DNA of 64,000 bases from Shinella sp. SUS2 (GTDB lineage: Bacteria > Pseudomonadota > Alphaproteobacteria > Rhizobiales > Rhizobiaceae), in contig NZ_KQ410736.1 of assembly GCF_001262505.1 (NCBI RefSeq), forward strand, positions 114,277 to 178,276, given 5' to 3'. Under the pieces are notes generated by a model. That model did no database searches and was not told the DNA's origin. It worked only from the letters and a program-made list of their open reading frames with translations. Numbering within the stretch: position 1 is the first letter of the stretch; each line of letters begins with the position of its first letter. The translations under genes and the position numbers were made by a program. Below, piece by piece: positions 33,040 to 42,255 of this stretch.

Positions 33040-34038
33040 TCAACGGCTCCCGCGAAAACGCCGGTAGAGGATCGGCAGCGCGATGACGGAGATCAACAGC
33101 AGGCCGATGAAGATCGACATGACGATGCCGGGCACATTCAACAGGCCGAAGCCGAAGGTGACCATGCCCATGATCAGCGCCGCCAGCACAACGCCGGGAA
33201 TGGTGCCCGAACCGCCCAGAATGTTGACTCCGCCGAGCACGACCATCGTCACCACCTCCAGCTCCCAGCCAAGCGCGATGGAGGGGCGCGTCGAGCCGAG
33301 GCGGGCGGTGAGGCAGATCGAGGCGATCGCCGCCATCAGGCCGGTCAACAGGAAGAGCACGAATTTCACCCTGCCGACGCGGACGCCGGAGAACAGCGCG
33401 GCCGTCTGGTTGTTGCCGATGGCGTAAACGGCGCGGCCGAAATTCGTCTTGTGCAGCACCACGCCGTAGATGACGGCGAGCGCCGCGAAGAGGCAGAACT
33501 CGAAGGAGAAGACCCACCAGACATAACCCTGGCCGAACCACGAAAAACTTGCCGGATAACCGGTAAAGGCCTGGTCGCCGAGGATGACGAAGGAGAGGCC
33601 GCGGAAGAGGCTCATCGTGCCGATGGTCACCACGATGGAGGGCAGGCCGAGGCCGGTGACGAGCAGGCCGTTGAACGCCCCGCAGAGAAGGCCCGTCGTA
33701 AGGCCGACCAGAACCAGGGCGGGCGTATCGAAGCCGAGCTGCACGGCATAGCCCATCACGGTGGAGGTGAGCGCGATGATCGAGGCGACGGAGAGGTCGA
33801 TCTCGCCCGAGATGATGACCAGCGCCATGGCAAAGGCGATAATCGCCTTTTCGGTGAAGTTGAAGGTCGCGTCGGACAGGTTCCACGGATCGAGGAAATA
33901 GGGCGAGGCGAAGGAATTGACGAGGAAGATCGCCAGCGCCACGGCGACGAGCAGCGTTTCCCAGCTTTTCACCAGCCGCGCGCCGCGGCCTTCCAGCCGG
34001 TCGGGGATGTGGCGCGCGATCATCTGCGTCTCAGCCAT
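33040..34038 (-). CDS. rhaQ: rhamnose ABC transporter permease RhaQ
   Basis: RhaQ (332 aa) is a CUT2-family inner-membrane permease for L-rhamnose, paired with RhaP. About 8-10 hydrophobic helices are visible, including AIIAFAMALVIISGEIDLSV, the AraH/RbsC family EIDLSV motif. The C-terminal VLGGVNILGGSGTIPGVVLA coupling-type segment is also present. The start overlaps rhaP's stop by 8 bp, and rhaU begins 3 bp after its stop. P versus Q follows the published rhizobial order rhaRSTPQUK. Confidence 0.92.
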   Translation of the reverse strand: MAETQMIARHIPDRLEGRGARLVKSWETLLVAVALAIFLVNSFASPYFLDPWNLSDATFNFTEKAIIAFAMALVIISGEIDLSVASIIALTSTVMGYAVQLGFDTPALVLVGLTTGLLCGAFNGLLVTGLGLPSIVVTIGTMSLFRGLSFVILGDQAFTGYPASFSWFGQGYVWWVFSFEFCLFAALAVIYGVVLHKTNFGRAVYAIGNNQTAALFSGVRVGRVKFVLFLLTGLMAAIASICLTARLGSTRPSIALGWELEVVTMVVLGGVNILGGSGTIPGVVLAALIMGMVTFGFGLLNVPGIVMSIFIGLLLISVIALPILYRRFRGSR

Positions 34039-35014
34039 GGGCCGCCTCCGCTTTCCTGAGGATCACCCGGCCCTTGCGCTTTTCGGCGCGGGCGTTCACG
34101 GCGACGGCGATGATGATGACCGTGCCTGAAATCGCCATCTGGGCGAAGGGCGAGATATTGATGACGGGCAGCGCATTCTTGATGACGCCGAGGAACAGCG
34201 CGCCGAGCACCGCACCGCCGACCGAGCCGATGCCGCCGGCGATCGACACGCCGCCGATGACGCAGGCCGCGATGATATCGAGTTCGAAGCCGGCCGCGAT
34301 ATCGACATAGGCGACCGCATAGCGCGAAACCCAGAGATAGCCGGAGAGGCCGGCGAGCGTGCCGGACAAGCAATAGGCAAGGAAGCGCGTGCGGCCGACA
34401 TCGATGCCGGTATAGACGGCGGCATGCGGATTGCCGCCGACGGCGAAGAAGGCGCGGCCGAGTGGCGTCAGGCGCATCACCACGAGCATCAGCGCGATGA
34501 TGACCAGCGACAGCCAGGAGAGCAGCGGAAAGCCGAGCAGCGCCGTGCGCGGCAGCGCCTTGAAGGCGTCGCTCATCTGGTGCGCATTGATCCAGGCGCC
34601 GCCGGAGAGGAGGAAGATCAGGCCGCGATAGATGGTCAGCGTGCCGAGCGTCACGACGATCGGCGGGATGTCGAGCTTCCAGACGAGCAGGCCGTTGACC
34701 GAGCCGAGAAGCGCGCCGAGCGCCATCGATACCAGGATGATCAGCGGGATCGGCAGGCCGGGCATGGCGGCGTTGAGCATCGCCGCGACCATGCCGGACA
34801 GCGCAAGGTTCGCCGCCATCGAGAGGTCGATGCAGCGCGTCAGGATGACGGCCATCTGGCCGAGCGCCAGGATGATCAGGATCGACGTGTCATTATAGAC
34901 ATTGGCGAGATTGCCCGGCGTCACGAAGGGCGGGAAGCGCAGGGCGATCAGCGTCACCAGCGCGAGGATCGCGACGACCAGCAGCATTTCGCGGTTCTTC
35001 AGCAAAAGCTTCAT
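34031..35014 (-). CDS. rhaP: rhamnose ABC transporter permease RhaP
   Basis: RhaP (327 aa) is the first of two CUT2 permeases for L-rhamnose. The start is placed at ATG 35014 (MKLLLKNREMLLVVAILALV), which overlaps the rhaT stop by 1 bp. Family segments include MAVILTRCIDLSMAANLALS (where Cys-Ile-Asp-Leu-Ser replaces the usual EIDLS) and ACVIGGVSIAGGIGSVGGAV. There are about ten transmembrane helices. It overlaps rhaQ by 8 bp, so the two permeases are produced in step. Confidence 0.92.
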   Translation of the reverse strand: MKLLLKNREMLLVVAILALVTLIALRFPPFVTPGNLANVYNDTSILIILALGQMAVILTRCIDLSMAANLALSGMVAAMLNAAMPGLPIPLIILVSMALGALLGSVNGLLVWKLDIPPIVVTLGTLTIYRGLIFLLSGGAWINAHQMSDAFKALPRTALLGFPLLSWLSLVIIALMLVVMRLTPLGRAFFAVGGNPHAAVYTGIDVGRTRFLAYCLSGTLAGLSGYLWVSRYAVAYVDIAAGFELDIIAACVIGGVSIAGGIGSVGGAVLGALFLGVIKNALPVINISPFAQMAISGTVIIIAVAVNARAEKRKGRVILRKAEAAHG

Positions 35015-36510
35015 CACGCGGCCTCCTCGATGCCGGCAGCGGCGCGCACCAGCTTTTCCGCCGTCAGGTCCGCGCGCTCGAAACGGCCGGCGATGCGGCC
35101 CTCGCGCATGACGATGACCCGGTCCGCCATGCCCATGATCTCGGGGATCTCCGAGGAGACCATGATGACGCTGAGGCCGGAAGCGGCAAGCTCGCTCATG
35201 AAGGCGTGCACGGCGGCCTTCGAGCCGATGTCGATGCCCTTGGTCGGTTCGTCCAGGATGATGACTTTCGGCCGCGTGGCCAGCCACTTGGCGATGACGA
35301 CCTTCTGCTGGTTGCCGCCGGAGAGCGTGCCGACATCCTGGTCGAGCGAGGCGGCGCGCAGGTCTAGGCGCGCGGTATAGTCCCGCGCCAGAGCGAATTC
35401 CTCGGCCATGCGCAAAAAGCCCGAACGCGAGGTGCGCGAGAGCGAGGGCAGCGTGACGTTCTGGAAGATCGGCAGGCCGATGATCGCGCCCTGCCGGCCG
35501 CGTTCCTCCGGCACATAGACGATGCCGGCTTCGATGGCTTCGGCCGGAGAGCGAATGACCTTGATCTCGCCATGCAGTCTTATCGCGCCGGCGGAGGGCC
35601 TCGTGACGCCGATCAACGCCTGCATGAATTCCGAGCGACCCGCCCCGACGAGGCCGTAGAAGCCGAGGATCTCGCCGCGACGCAGCTCGAAATTAATGTC
35701 CTCGAATTCGGTCGGGTGGCGGTAGCCGGAGACGGTCAGCACCGGCTCGCCGATCGCGACATCCCGCTTCGGGAAAACCTGGCCGACGTCGCGGCCGACC
35801 ATCTGGCGCACCAGATAGCCCTGCGTCACCTCCGAAATCAGCCCCTCGCCCACCATGCGGCCATCTCGAAACACCGTGTAGCGATCGGCGATACGGAAAA
35901 TCTCGTCGAACTTGTGGCTGATGAAGAGGATCGCCTTGCCGTCGGCCTTCAGCCGGTCGACCAGGTCGTAGAGTTCGTGGATTTCCTTGTGCGAAAGGGC
36001 CGCCGTCGGCTCGTCCATGATGACGACGCGGGCGTCGATGGAGAGCGCGCGGGCGATGGCGACGAGGTGCTTGCTGGCGATGCCGAGGTCGCGCAGGCGG
36101 ATCGACGGGTCGAGATCGGCCCCGACGCGGGCGAGCAAGGCGCGGGCGTTCGCGTTCATCGTCTTCCAGTCGATGAGGCCGAAGCGGGTGCGGGGGGCAT
36201 GGCCCAAAAAGATGTTTTCGGCGACCGAGAGTTCGTCGAACAGCACGGTTTCCTGGTGGATGGCGGTGACGCCGGCTTTCGCCGCGGCGTTGGCGGTCGG
36301 GAAATGGGTTTCAGCGCCGTCGACGCGGATGGTGCCCTCATCGGGCTGGTAGATGCCGGTGAGGATCTTGACCAGCGTCGACTTGCCCGCCCCGTTCTCG
36401 CCGACCAGCGCCGTCACCGAGCCCGGATAGAGCGCGAGCGAGACCTCGGCGAGCGCGCGCACGCCGGGGAAACTTTTCGAAATCCCCTCGAGCGCGATGG
36501 CGGGCTTCAT
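35014..36510 (-). CDS. rhaT: rhamnose ABC transporter ATP-binding protein RhaT
   Basis: RhaT (498 aa from ATG 36510) is a double ABC ATPase of the RbsA/AraG type that energises rhamnose import. The first domain has Walker A GENGAGKST (residues 37-45). The second has a degenerate Walker A (GLVGAGRSE), as usual in this family, and the signature TLSGGNQQKVVIAKWL with Walker B VIILDEPTKGIDIG. A GTG at 36549 would add 13 residues but has no ribosome site, and neither start has a strong one. Upstream, a RIME-like repeat separates it from rhaS, which may lower its expression relative to the binding protein. This RhaT is unrelated to the E. coli rhamnose symporter of the same name. Confidence 0.94.
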   Translation of the reverse strand: MKPAIALEGISKSFPGVRALAEVSLALYPGSVTALVGENGAGKSTLVKILTGIYQPDEGTIRVDGAETHFPTANAAAKAGVTAIHQETVLFDELSVAENIFLGHAPRTRFGLIDWKTMNANARALLARVGADLDPSIRLRDLGIASKHLVAIARALSIDARVVIMDEPTAALSHKEIHELYDLVDRLKADGKAILFISHKFDEIFRIADRYTVFRDGRMVGEGLISEVTQGYLVRQMVGRDVGQVFPKRDVAIGEPVLTVSGYRHPTEFEDINFELRRGEILGFYGLVGAGRSEFMQALIGVTRPSAGAIRLHGEIKVIRSPAEAIEAGIVYVPEERGRQGAIIGLPIFQNVTLPSLSRTSRSGFLRMAEEFALARDYTARLDLRAASLDQDVGTLSGGNQQKVVIAKWLATRPKVIILDEPTKGIDIGSKAAVHAFMSELAASGLSVIMVSSEIPEIMGMADRVIVMREGRIAGRFERADLTAEKLVRAAAGIEEAA

Positions 36511-36594
36511 CCGCGATGTGGTCGTGTCCTGCAGCAAGTCTCGGTCCACCGGTTGGGTTATGGGCTCGATCGCGAGCGATGCGGGCGGGGCTAC

Positions 36595-36705
36595 CCCTCA
36601 CCCTAGCCCTTTCCCCGCAAGCGGGGAGAGGGAACAGAGGCGTTGCGGCTCGGTTTCCTTCTCCCCGTTCACGGGGAGAAGGTGGCTGGCAGGCCGGATG
36701 AGGGG
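36595..36705 (-). repeat. RIME-like intergenic palindromic repeat, copy 2, within rha operon
   Basis: Read on the minus strand, the element matches copy 1 at 8948-9083 at both ends (CCCTCATCCGGCCTGCC at the start, GGGCTAGGGTGAGGG at the end). It holds two good hairpins, TTCTCCCCGT/ACGGGGAGAA and CCCCGC/GCGGGG. It fills most of the gap between rhaS and rhaT. Hairpins between a binding-protein gene and the next transporter genes often protect the upstream mRNA and raise binding-protein output; that effect is inferred here. Confidence 0.82.
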
Positions 36706-36727
36706 CGCATTCCATTGAGACGCCAGA

Positions 36728-37717
36728 TCAGAAGATCTTGGCGAATTCCTCGACGTTCTTGGCATCATAGACGAACGGATCGGCCATGGCGCCTTCGTTG
36801 TTGTCGTCGAGCTTGACGGTGCCCATGCGGCCCATCTTGAGTTCCGCGCCGGGTTTGGCTTCCGCGCCGCCGATCAGGTCATAGGCGATCATCGTCGCGG
36901 AATAGCCGAGATCGATCGGGTTCCAGATCGCGAAGGATTTGGAGGCGCCGGATTTCACATGGCCGGCCATTTCCGAGGGCAGGCCGAGGCCGGTGACGTT
37001 GATCTGGCCGATCTTGCCGGCATCGGTGACGGCCTGCGCGGCGGCGACGATGCCGACGGAGGTCGGCGCGATGATCGCCTTCAGGTTCGGATGCGACTGG
37101 ATGAGCCCTTGAGTCTCGCGATAGGACTTGTCGGCAAGGTCGTCGCCATAGACGGTGGCGACCACGTTGATGCCCTTGTAGTTGCCGAGCACCTTGTTCA
37201 TTTCGGCGATCCAGGTGTTCTGGTTCGTCGAGGTGGCGGTCGCCGAGAGCACGGCGACATCGCCGCCCTCGGGCAGGTTGTCGGCGGCGAGCTTGATGAT
37301 CATGTTGCCGATCAGCGGGTTCGACGACGGGTTGAGGTGCATCGAGCGGCCCTCGGGCGCGACGCCCGAATCCCAGGAGATGACTTTGATACCGCGGTCC
37401 ATCGCCTTCTTGAGGGCGGGCACCAGCGCATTGGTGTCGTTGGCCGAAACGGCGATGGCGTCGACCTTCTGAGCGATCAGCGAATTGATCACCTCGATCT
37501 GGCCTTCCGCGGTCGTCGTCGTCGGGCCGGTATAGATGACCTCGACGTCGCCGAGTTCCTTGGCGGCTTCCTGGGCGCCCTTGTTGGCCGCTTCGAAGAA
37601 GCCGATGCCGAGCGCCTTGACGACGAGGGCGATCTTTTTCGTTTCCGCCTGCGCGGTGTTGGCGATCAGCGCGAGCGAAACGGCCGCCGTCATGAGCAAT
37701 GTCTTCAGAATTTTCAC
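36728..37717 (-). CDS. rhaS: rhamnose-binding periplasmic protein RhaS
   Basis: RhaS (329 aa) is the periplasmic solute-binding protein of the rhamnose ABC importer. The start is taken at GTG 37717, with GGGAGGAG 5-7 bp upstream; the longer in-frame start at 37798 has a non-signal N-terminus. A classic signal peptide covers about residues 1-25 (LMTAAVSLALIANTAQA). The type 1 sugar-binding fold follows (ALGIGFFEAANKGAQEAAKE, then IAVSANDTNALVPALKKAMD with RGIKVISWDSGVAPEGR). It is the second gene of the operon, 34 bp after rhaR. It should not be confused with the AraC-type activator called RhaS in enterobacteria. Confidence 0.95.
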   Translation of the reverse strand: MKILKTLLMTAAVSLALIANTAQAETKKIALVVKALGIGFFEAANKGAQEAAKELGDVEVIYTGPTTTTAEGQIEVINSLIAQKVDAIAVSANDTNALVPALKKAMDRGIKVISWDSGVAPEGRSMHLNPSSNPLIGNMIIKLAADNLPEGGDVAVLSATATSTNQNTWIAEMNKVLGNYKGINVVATVYGDDLADKSYRETQGLIQSHPNLKAIIAPTSVGIVAAAQAVTDAGKIGQINVTGLGLPSEMAGHVKSGASKSFAIWNPIDLGYSATMIAYDLIGGAEAKPGAELKMGRMGTVKLDDNNEGAMADPFVYDAKNVEEFAKIF

Positions 37718-37751
37718 GACTTCTCCTCCCAGTGAAATCAAAACTCCGGCC

Positions 37752-38564
37752 TCACGCCGAAGAGGGTGCATTCCCAGTCTTGGTGTCGGCCTGGACATTC
37801 GCGACGATCAGGTTGACGCCGGCCTGCTCCAGCATCGCGGCGTCCCTGTCCTCGATGCCCGAATCCGTGATGATGGTGGCGATGCGCTTCAGCCCGCACA
37901 GGATGAGGCTGGAGCGTTTTCTGAATTTCGTGGAATCGACCAGCACGACCAGCTCATCCGCCTGGTCGATCAGTTTCTGCTCCGCCTGGATGAGCAGCGG
38001 ATCGGCCTCCATCAGCCCGAGCGGGCCGATGCCTTGCGCGCCCATGAACATGCGGCGCGCATAGAAATTGCGCGTCACATCGTTGTCGAAGGGGCTGAGC
38101 ACGATGTTCTGCTCGCGGTAGATCGTACCGCCGGACAGCATGATCGTGTTCTTGGAATGCTTCAGCAGGTGCTCGGCGATATTGAATGAATTGGTGAAGA
38201 CCTGCATGCGGCGGTTGGTCAGGAAATGCACCATCTGGAACGTGGTGGTGCCGCCGTTGATAATGATCGGATCGCCGTCCTCGCAGAGCGCCACCGCTTC
38301 CTTGGCGATCGCCTGCTTCTGGCGGGTGTTAAGCGTTTCGTTGACCGTGAAGGGACGACCGGCGAGACCGACGAACTGCGGGGGATGCAACGCCTCCGCC
38401 CCGCCGCGCACCCGGCGCAGCTTCTTCTGCACATGCAGCGCCGCGATGTCGCGCCGGATCGTCGCCTCGGAACTGTCGGTCAGGTCCACCAGTTCGGGCA
38501 CTGTGACAACAGGCTTTTCCTGAACCGCGGACAGAATGATCCGATGTCTTTCCTTCTCGTGCAT
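37752..38564 (-). CDS. rhaR: DeoR-family rhamnose operon repressor RhaR
   Basis: RhaR (270 aa) is a DeoR-type regulator heading the rha operon. ATG 38564 is chosen (MHEKERHRIILSAVQEKPVV) because a GGAGGAG lies just before it. The N-terminal HTH is VPELVDLTDSSEATIRRDIA with LHVQKKLRRVRGGAEAL. The C-terminal sugar-phosphate sensor holds DPIIINGGTTTFQMVHFL and DELVVLVDSTKFRKRSSLIL. In R. leguminosarum RhaR represses both rha transcripts until a rhamnose-derived inducer appears. The 200-bp divergent region with palindromes is the likely target. Confidence 0.93.
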   Translation of the reverse strand: MHEKERHRIILSAVQEKPVVTVPELVDLTDSSEATIRRDIAALHVQKKLRRVRGGAEALHPPQFVGLAGRPFTVNETLNTRQKQAIAKEAVALCEDGDPIIINGGTTTFQMVHFLTNRRMQVFTNSFNIAEHLLKHSKNTIMLSGGTIYREQNIVLSPFDNDVTRNFYARRMFMGAQGIGPLGLMEADPLLIQAEQKLIDQADELVVLVDSTKFRKRSSLILCGLKRIATIITDSGIEDRDAAMLEQAGVNLIVANVQADTKTGNAPSSA

Positions 38565-38600
38565 GGCTCCTCCAGTGCTGGCAATGCTTCCATCAGGAAC

Positions 38601-38690
38601 GCGCAGTGTCAATCACGATCGATCATAATTTTTCATTGTGCAGCGCAATATGATTGTTTTTGATCGCTTCTGATTGACATCGGCGACGCT
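38601..38690. promoter_or_regulatory. rhaR/rhaD divergent control region with operator-like palindrome
   Basis: The AT-rich 200-bp gap between rhaR and rhaD contains ATTGTGCAGCGCAAT (38635-38649), a 15-bp near-perfect palindrome. It is flanked by partial repeats of TGATTG/GATCG (around 38618-38628 and 38651-38676). A TTGACA lies at 38674-38679, with a weak -10 (TGATCT) 17 bp further, suitable for rhaD-rhaI. Palindromes overlapping both promoters fit a DeoR repressor site for RhaR. This is inference from position and symmetry. Confidence 0.5.
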
Positions 38691-38764
38691 CTCATGTGAT
38701 CTGAAAGCACGCCTTCAAGCGCGGCGATAGCCATGCGCATAGGAAATACCGGGAGGAAATGCCG

Positions 38765-40858
38765 ATGCTGGAGAAGAACCAGGGCGCACGCCTTGCAAAC
38801 CTGTGGGATGACGCCAAGGCGTCGGCGATGAGCGAATCCGAACGGTTGCTCTATCGCTCCAACCTGCTCGGCTCCGACAAGCGCATCACCAATTATGGCG
38901 GCGGGAACACCTCGGCGAAGGTGACGGAGACGGACCCGCTCGGCGCGGGCGCGGTGGAAGTGCTCTGGGTCAAGGGTTCGGGCGGCGACGTCGGCACGAT
39001 CAGGATGGATGGGTTCGCGACCCTCTACATGGACAAGCTCAACGCGCTGAAGGGGCTTTACCGCGGCGTCGAGCATGAGGATGAGATGGTGGGCTACCTG
39101 CCCCATTGCACCTTCAACCTCAACCCGCGCACCGCCTCCATCGATACGCCGCTGCATGCCTATGTGCCGAAGAAACATGTCGACCACATGCATCCGGACG
39201 CGATCATCGCCATCGCCGCCGCGAAAAACAGCCGCGAGCTGACGCGAAAAATCTTTGGCGACGACATCGGCTGGCTGCCCTGGAAGCGGCCGGGCTACGA
39301 GCTTGGCCTGTGGCTCGAAAAATTCTGCCTGGAAAATCCGGGCGCGCGCGGCGTGGTTCTGGAAAGCCATGGCCTTTTCACCTGGGGCGATACGGCCCGG
39401 GAATGCTACGAGACGACGGTCGAGATCATCAACAAGGCGATCGGCTGGTTCGAGGAAAACAACGTGGCTCCCGCCTTCGGCGGCGCGGTGAAGCCGGTGC
39501 TTCCCGCCACGGAACGCCGCGCGATCGCGGAAAAGCTGATGCCGGTCATCCGCGGCATGATCGGCCGGGACGAGAAGAAGGTCGGCCATTTCGACGACGG
39601 CGAGGCCGTGCTCGATTTCGTGACCTCGAAAAACCTTGCGCCGCTCGCGGCCCTCGGCACGAGCTGCCCGGATCATTTTTTGCGCACGAAGATTCGCCCG
39701 CTGGTCGTCGATTTCGACCCGGCAGAGCCGGATATCGACAGGACGCTTGCCGGCCTTGCCGATGCGATTGCCGCCTACCGCGCCGACTACGCGGCCTACT
39801 ATGAGCGCTGCAAGCGGGACAACAGCCCGGCGATGCGCGATCCGAATGCCGTGGTCTATCTGGTGCCCGGCGTCGGCATGATCACCTTTGCCAAGGACAA
39901 GGCGACGGCGCGCATTTCCGGCGAATTCTACGTCAACGCCATCAATGTGATGCGCGGCGCTTCCGGCGTTTCCGATTATGTCGGCCTGCCGGAGCAGGAG
40001 GCCTTCGACATCGAATACTGGCTGCTGGAGGAGGCGAAACTCCAGCGCATGCCGAAGCCCAAGAGCCTGGCCGGCCGCATCGCGCTCGTCACGGGCGGGG
40101 CCGGCGGCATCGGCAAGGCGACCGCGGAGCGGCTGATGGCGGAGGGCGCCTGCGTGGTGCTTGCCGATATCGACGAGACGGCGCTCGCCGCGGCGGAAAA
40201 CGAGCTTGCCGGCCGCTACGGCAGGGATGTCGTGCGCTCGGTTTCGATGAACGTCACCGACGAAGCGCTCGTCGCAAAAAGTTTTGCCGATACTCTGGTG
40301 GAATTCGGCGGCCTCGACATCCTCGTCTCCAATGCCGGCCTCGCCTCCTCGGCAGTCATAGAGGACACGACGCTGGAACTGTGGAACAAGAACATCGGCA
40401 TTCTCGCGACGGGCTATTTCCTTGTCTCGCGCGAGGCGTTCCGCATCTTCCGCCGACAGAAGGCGGGCGGCAACGTGGTCTTCGTCGCCTCCAAGAACGG
40501 CCTTGCCGCCTCCCCCGGCGCATCGGCCTATTGCACCGCCAAGGCCGCCGAAATCCACCTCGCCCGGTGCCTGGCGCTGGAAGGCGCCGCCGAGCAGATC
40601 CGCGTCAACGTGGTGAACCCGGACGCCGTGCTGCGCGGCTCGAAGATCTGGACCGGTGAATGGAAGGAGCAGCGCGCCGCGACCTACAAGACGGACGATC
40701 TCGAAGCGCATTACCGCGGGCGGTCCATGCTGAAGCTCTCGGTCTTTCCGGAGGATATCGCGGAAGCCATCTACTTCCTCGCCTCCGACATGTCGGCGAA
40801 ATCGACCGGCAACATCATCAATGTCGACGCGGGCAATGCCCAGTCCTTCACGCGCTGA
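38765..40858 (+). CDS. rhaD: bifunctional rhamnulose-1-phosphate aldolase / lactaldehyde dehydrogenase RhaD
   Basis: RhaD (697 aa) is a fusion. Residues ~1-430 are a class II aldolase that splits L-rhamnulose-1-phosphate into DHAP and L-lactaldehyde. Metal-binding histidines appear in KKHVDHMHPDAIIAIAAAK and GVVLESHGLFTWGDTARECY. Residues ~435-697 are a short-chain dehydrogenase, with NAD-binding IALVTGGAGGIGKATAERLM, NAG in DILVSNAGLASSAV, and the catalytic Ser/Tyr/Lys around FVASKNGLAASPGASAYCTA with KAAEIHLARCLALEG; it is expected to oxidise lactaldehyde. The start at 38765 gives GGAGG an 8-bp spacing, better than ATG 38759. rhaI follows 12 bp later. Confidence 0.94.
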   Translation: MLEKNQGARLANLWDDAKASAMSESERLLYRSNLLGSDKRITNYGGGNTSAKVTETDPLGAGAVEVLWVKGSGGDVGTIRMDGFATLYMDKLNALKGLYRGVEHEDEMVGYLPHCTFNLNPRTASIDTPLHAYVPKKHVDHMHPDAIIAIAAAKNSRELTRKIFGDDIGWLPWKRPGYELGLWLEKFCLENPGARGVVLESHGLFTWGDTARECYETTVEIINKAIGWFEENNVAPAFGGAVKPVLPATERRAIAEKLMPVIRGMIGRDEKKVGHFDDGEAVLDFVTSKNLAPLAALGTSCPDHFLRTKIRPLVVDFDPAEPDIDRTLAGLADAIAAYRADYAAYYERCKRDNSPAMRDPNAVVYLVPGVGMITFAKDKATARISGEFYVNAINVMRGASGVSDYVGLPEQEAFDIEYWLLEEAKLQRMPKPKSLAGRIALVTGGAGGIGKATAERLMAEGACVVLADIDETALAAAENELAGRYGRDVVRSVSMNVTDEALVAKSFADTLVEFGGLDILVSNAGLASSAVIEDTTLELWNKNIGILATGYFLVSREAFRIFRRQKAGGNVVFVASKNGLAASPGASAYCTAKAAEIHLARCLALEGAAEQIRVNVVNPDAVLRGSKIWTGEWKEQRAATYKTDDLEAHYRGRSMLKLSVFPEDIAEAIYFLASDMSAKSTGNIINVDAGNAQSFTR

Positions 40859-40870
40859 GGAATTTTGCCG

Positions 40871-42160
40871 ATGACGATGATTTCCGAAGACGTTGTTTCG
40901 CGCGAAAACGGCAAGCGGGTCGCCGATCTCAAGAGCGACTACGCGCATCTCGGCGCGCAGCTCGCCCGCCGCGGCGTCGATATCGATGCGGTGAAGCGAA
41001 AGGTCGCGGCCTATGCGGTGGCGGTGCCCTCCTGGGGCGTCGGCACCGGCGGCACGCGGTTTGCGCGTTTTCCCGGCGAGGGCGAGCCGCGCAACATTTT
41101 TGACAAGCTGGAGGATTGCGCCGTCATCCAGGAACTGACCCGCGCCACGCCGACCGTCTCGCTGCACATCCCCTGGGACAAGGTGACGGACCTCAAGGCG
41201 TTGAAAGAAAGGGGCCATGCCCTCGGCCTCGGCTTCGACGCGATGAACTCCAACACCTTTTCCGATGCGCCGCAGCAGGAGCATTCCTACAAATACGGCT
41301 CGCTCTCGCACGCCAATGCCGCGACGCGCCAGCAGGCCGTCGAGCACAATCTCGAATGCATCGCCATCGGCAATGCGCTCGGCTCCAAGGCCCTGACGGT
41401 GTGGATCGGCGACGGCACGAACTTTCCGGGGCAGGCGAATTTCACGAGGAGTTTCGAGCGTTATCTCGATGCGATGAAGGCCATCTATGAAGCGCTGCCG
41501 GAGGATTGGCGGCTTTTTACCGAGCACAAGATGTACGAGCCGGCCTTCTATTCGACGGTCGTGCAGGACTGGGGCAGCAATTACCTGATCGCGCAGGAAC
41601 TCGGCCCGAAAGCCCATTGCCTCGTCGACCTCGGCCACCATGCGCCGAACGTCAATATCGAGATGATCGTCGCCCGGCTCATCCAGTTCAGGAAGCTCGG
41701 CGGCTTCCATTTCAACGATTCGAAATATGGCGACGATGATCTCGATACCGGCTCGATCGATCCCTATCGCCTCTTCCTCGTCTTCAACGAGCTGGTGGAT
41801 GCGGAAGTGCGGCAGGCCGAGGGGTTTTCGCCGGCGCATATGCTCGACCAGAGCCACAATGTCACCGACCCGATCGAGAGCCTGATGCGCAGCGCCATGG
41901 AGGTCTGCCGCGCCTATGCGCAGGGCCTCATCGTCGATCGCGCGGCGCTCGCCGGTTACCAGGAGACGAACGACGCGCTGATGGCCTCAGAGACGCTGAA
42001 GGCCGGTTTTCGCACCGATGTCGAGCCGATCCTCGCCATGGCGCGGCTGGAGACGGGCGGCGCGATCGATCCGGTCGCGACGTTTCGCGCCGCCGGTTAC
42101 CGGGCGAAGGTGGCGAGCGAACGGCCGGCGGTGGCAGGCGGTGGCGGCGGCATCGTCTGA
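40871..42160 (+). CDS. rhaI: L-rhamnose isomerase RhaI
   Basis: RhaI (429 aa) converts L-rhamnose to L-rhamnulose. It belongs to the TIM-barrel sugar isomerase type found in rhizobia and Pseudomonas rather than the E. coli RhaA type. Metal/substrate residues lie in WIGDGTNFPGQANFTRSFER, LFTEHKMYEPAFYSTVVQDW, LVDLGHHAPNVNIEMIVARL and FHFNDSKYGDDDLDTGSIDP. ATG 40871 is preferred (GAGGA 9 bp upstream) over the TTG at 40865. It is the second gene of the rhaD-rhaI transcript. No clear terminator follows. Confidence 0.95.
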   Translation: MTMISEDVVSRENGKRVADLKSDYAHLGAQLARRGVDIDAVKRKVAAYAVAVPSWGVGTGGTRFARFPGEGEPRNIFDKLEDCAVIQELTRATPTVSLHIPWDKVTDLKALKERGHALGLGFDAMNSNTFSDAPQQEHSYKYGSLSHANAATRQQAVEHNLECIAIGNALGSKALTVWIGDGTNFPGQANFTRSFERYLDAMKAIYEALPEDWRLFTEHKMYEPAFYSTVVQDWGSNYLIAQELGPKAHCLVDLGHHAPNVNIEMIVARLIQFRKLGGFHFNDSKYGDDDLDTGSIDPYRLFLVFNELVDAEVRQAEGFSPAHMLDQSHNVTDPIESLMRSAMEVCRAYAQGLIVDRAALAGYQETNDALMASETLKAGFRTDVEPILAMARLETGGAIDPVATFRAAGYRAKVASERPAVAGGGGGIV

Positions 42161-42255
42161 CACCGCGGAAGAGAAGTTTTCAGCCCCTCTTGCTTTCCGG
42201 AAAACGGCTGCCAGATTGAACAGGGACAGAATGAGACTGTCTAAGGGAGCATCGT

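Noticed and set aside
38633..41857. 1074-codon open frame on the minus strand across rhaD and rhaI
   Set aside because: It is exactly antisense to two well-conserved enzymes; its His/Arg/Asp-rich composition and lack of a start signal are typical of a shadow frame in GC-rich DNA.
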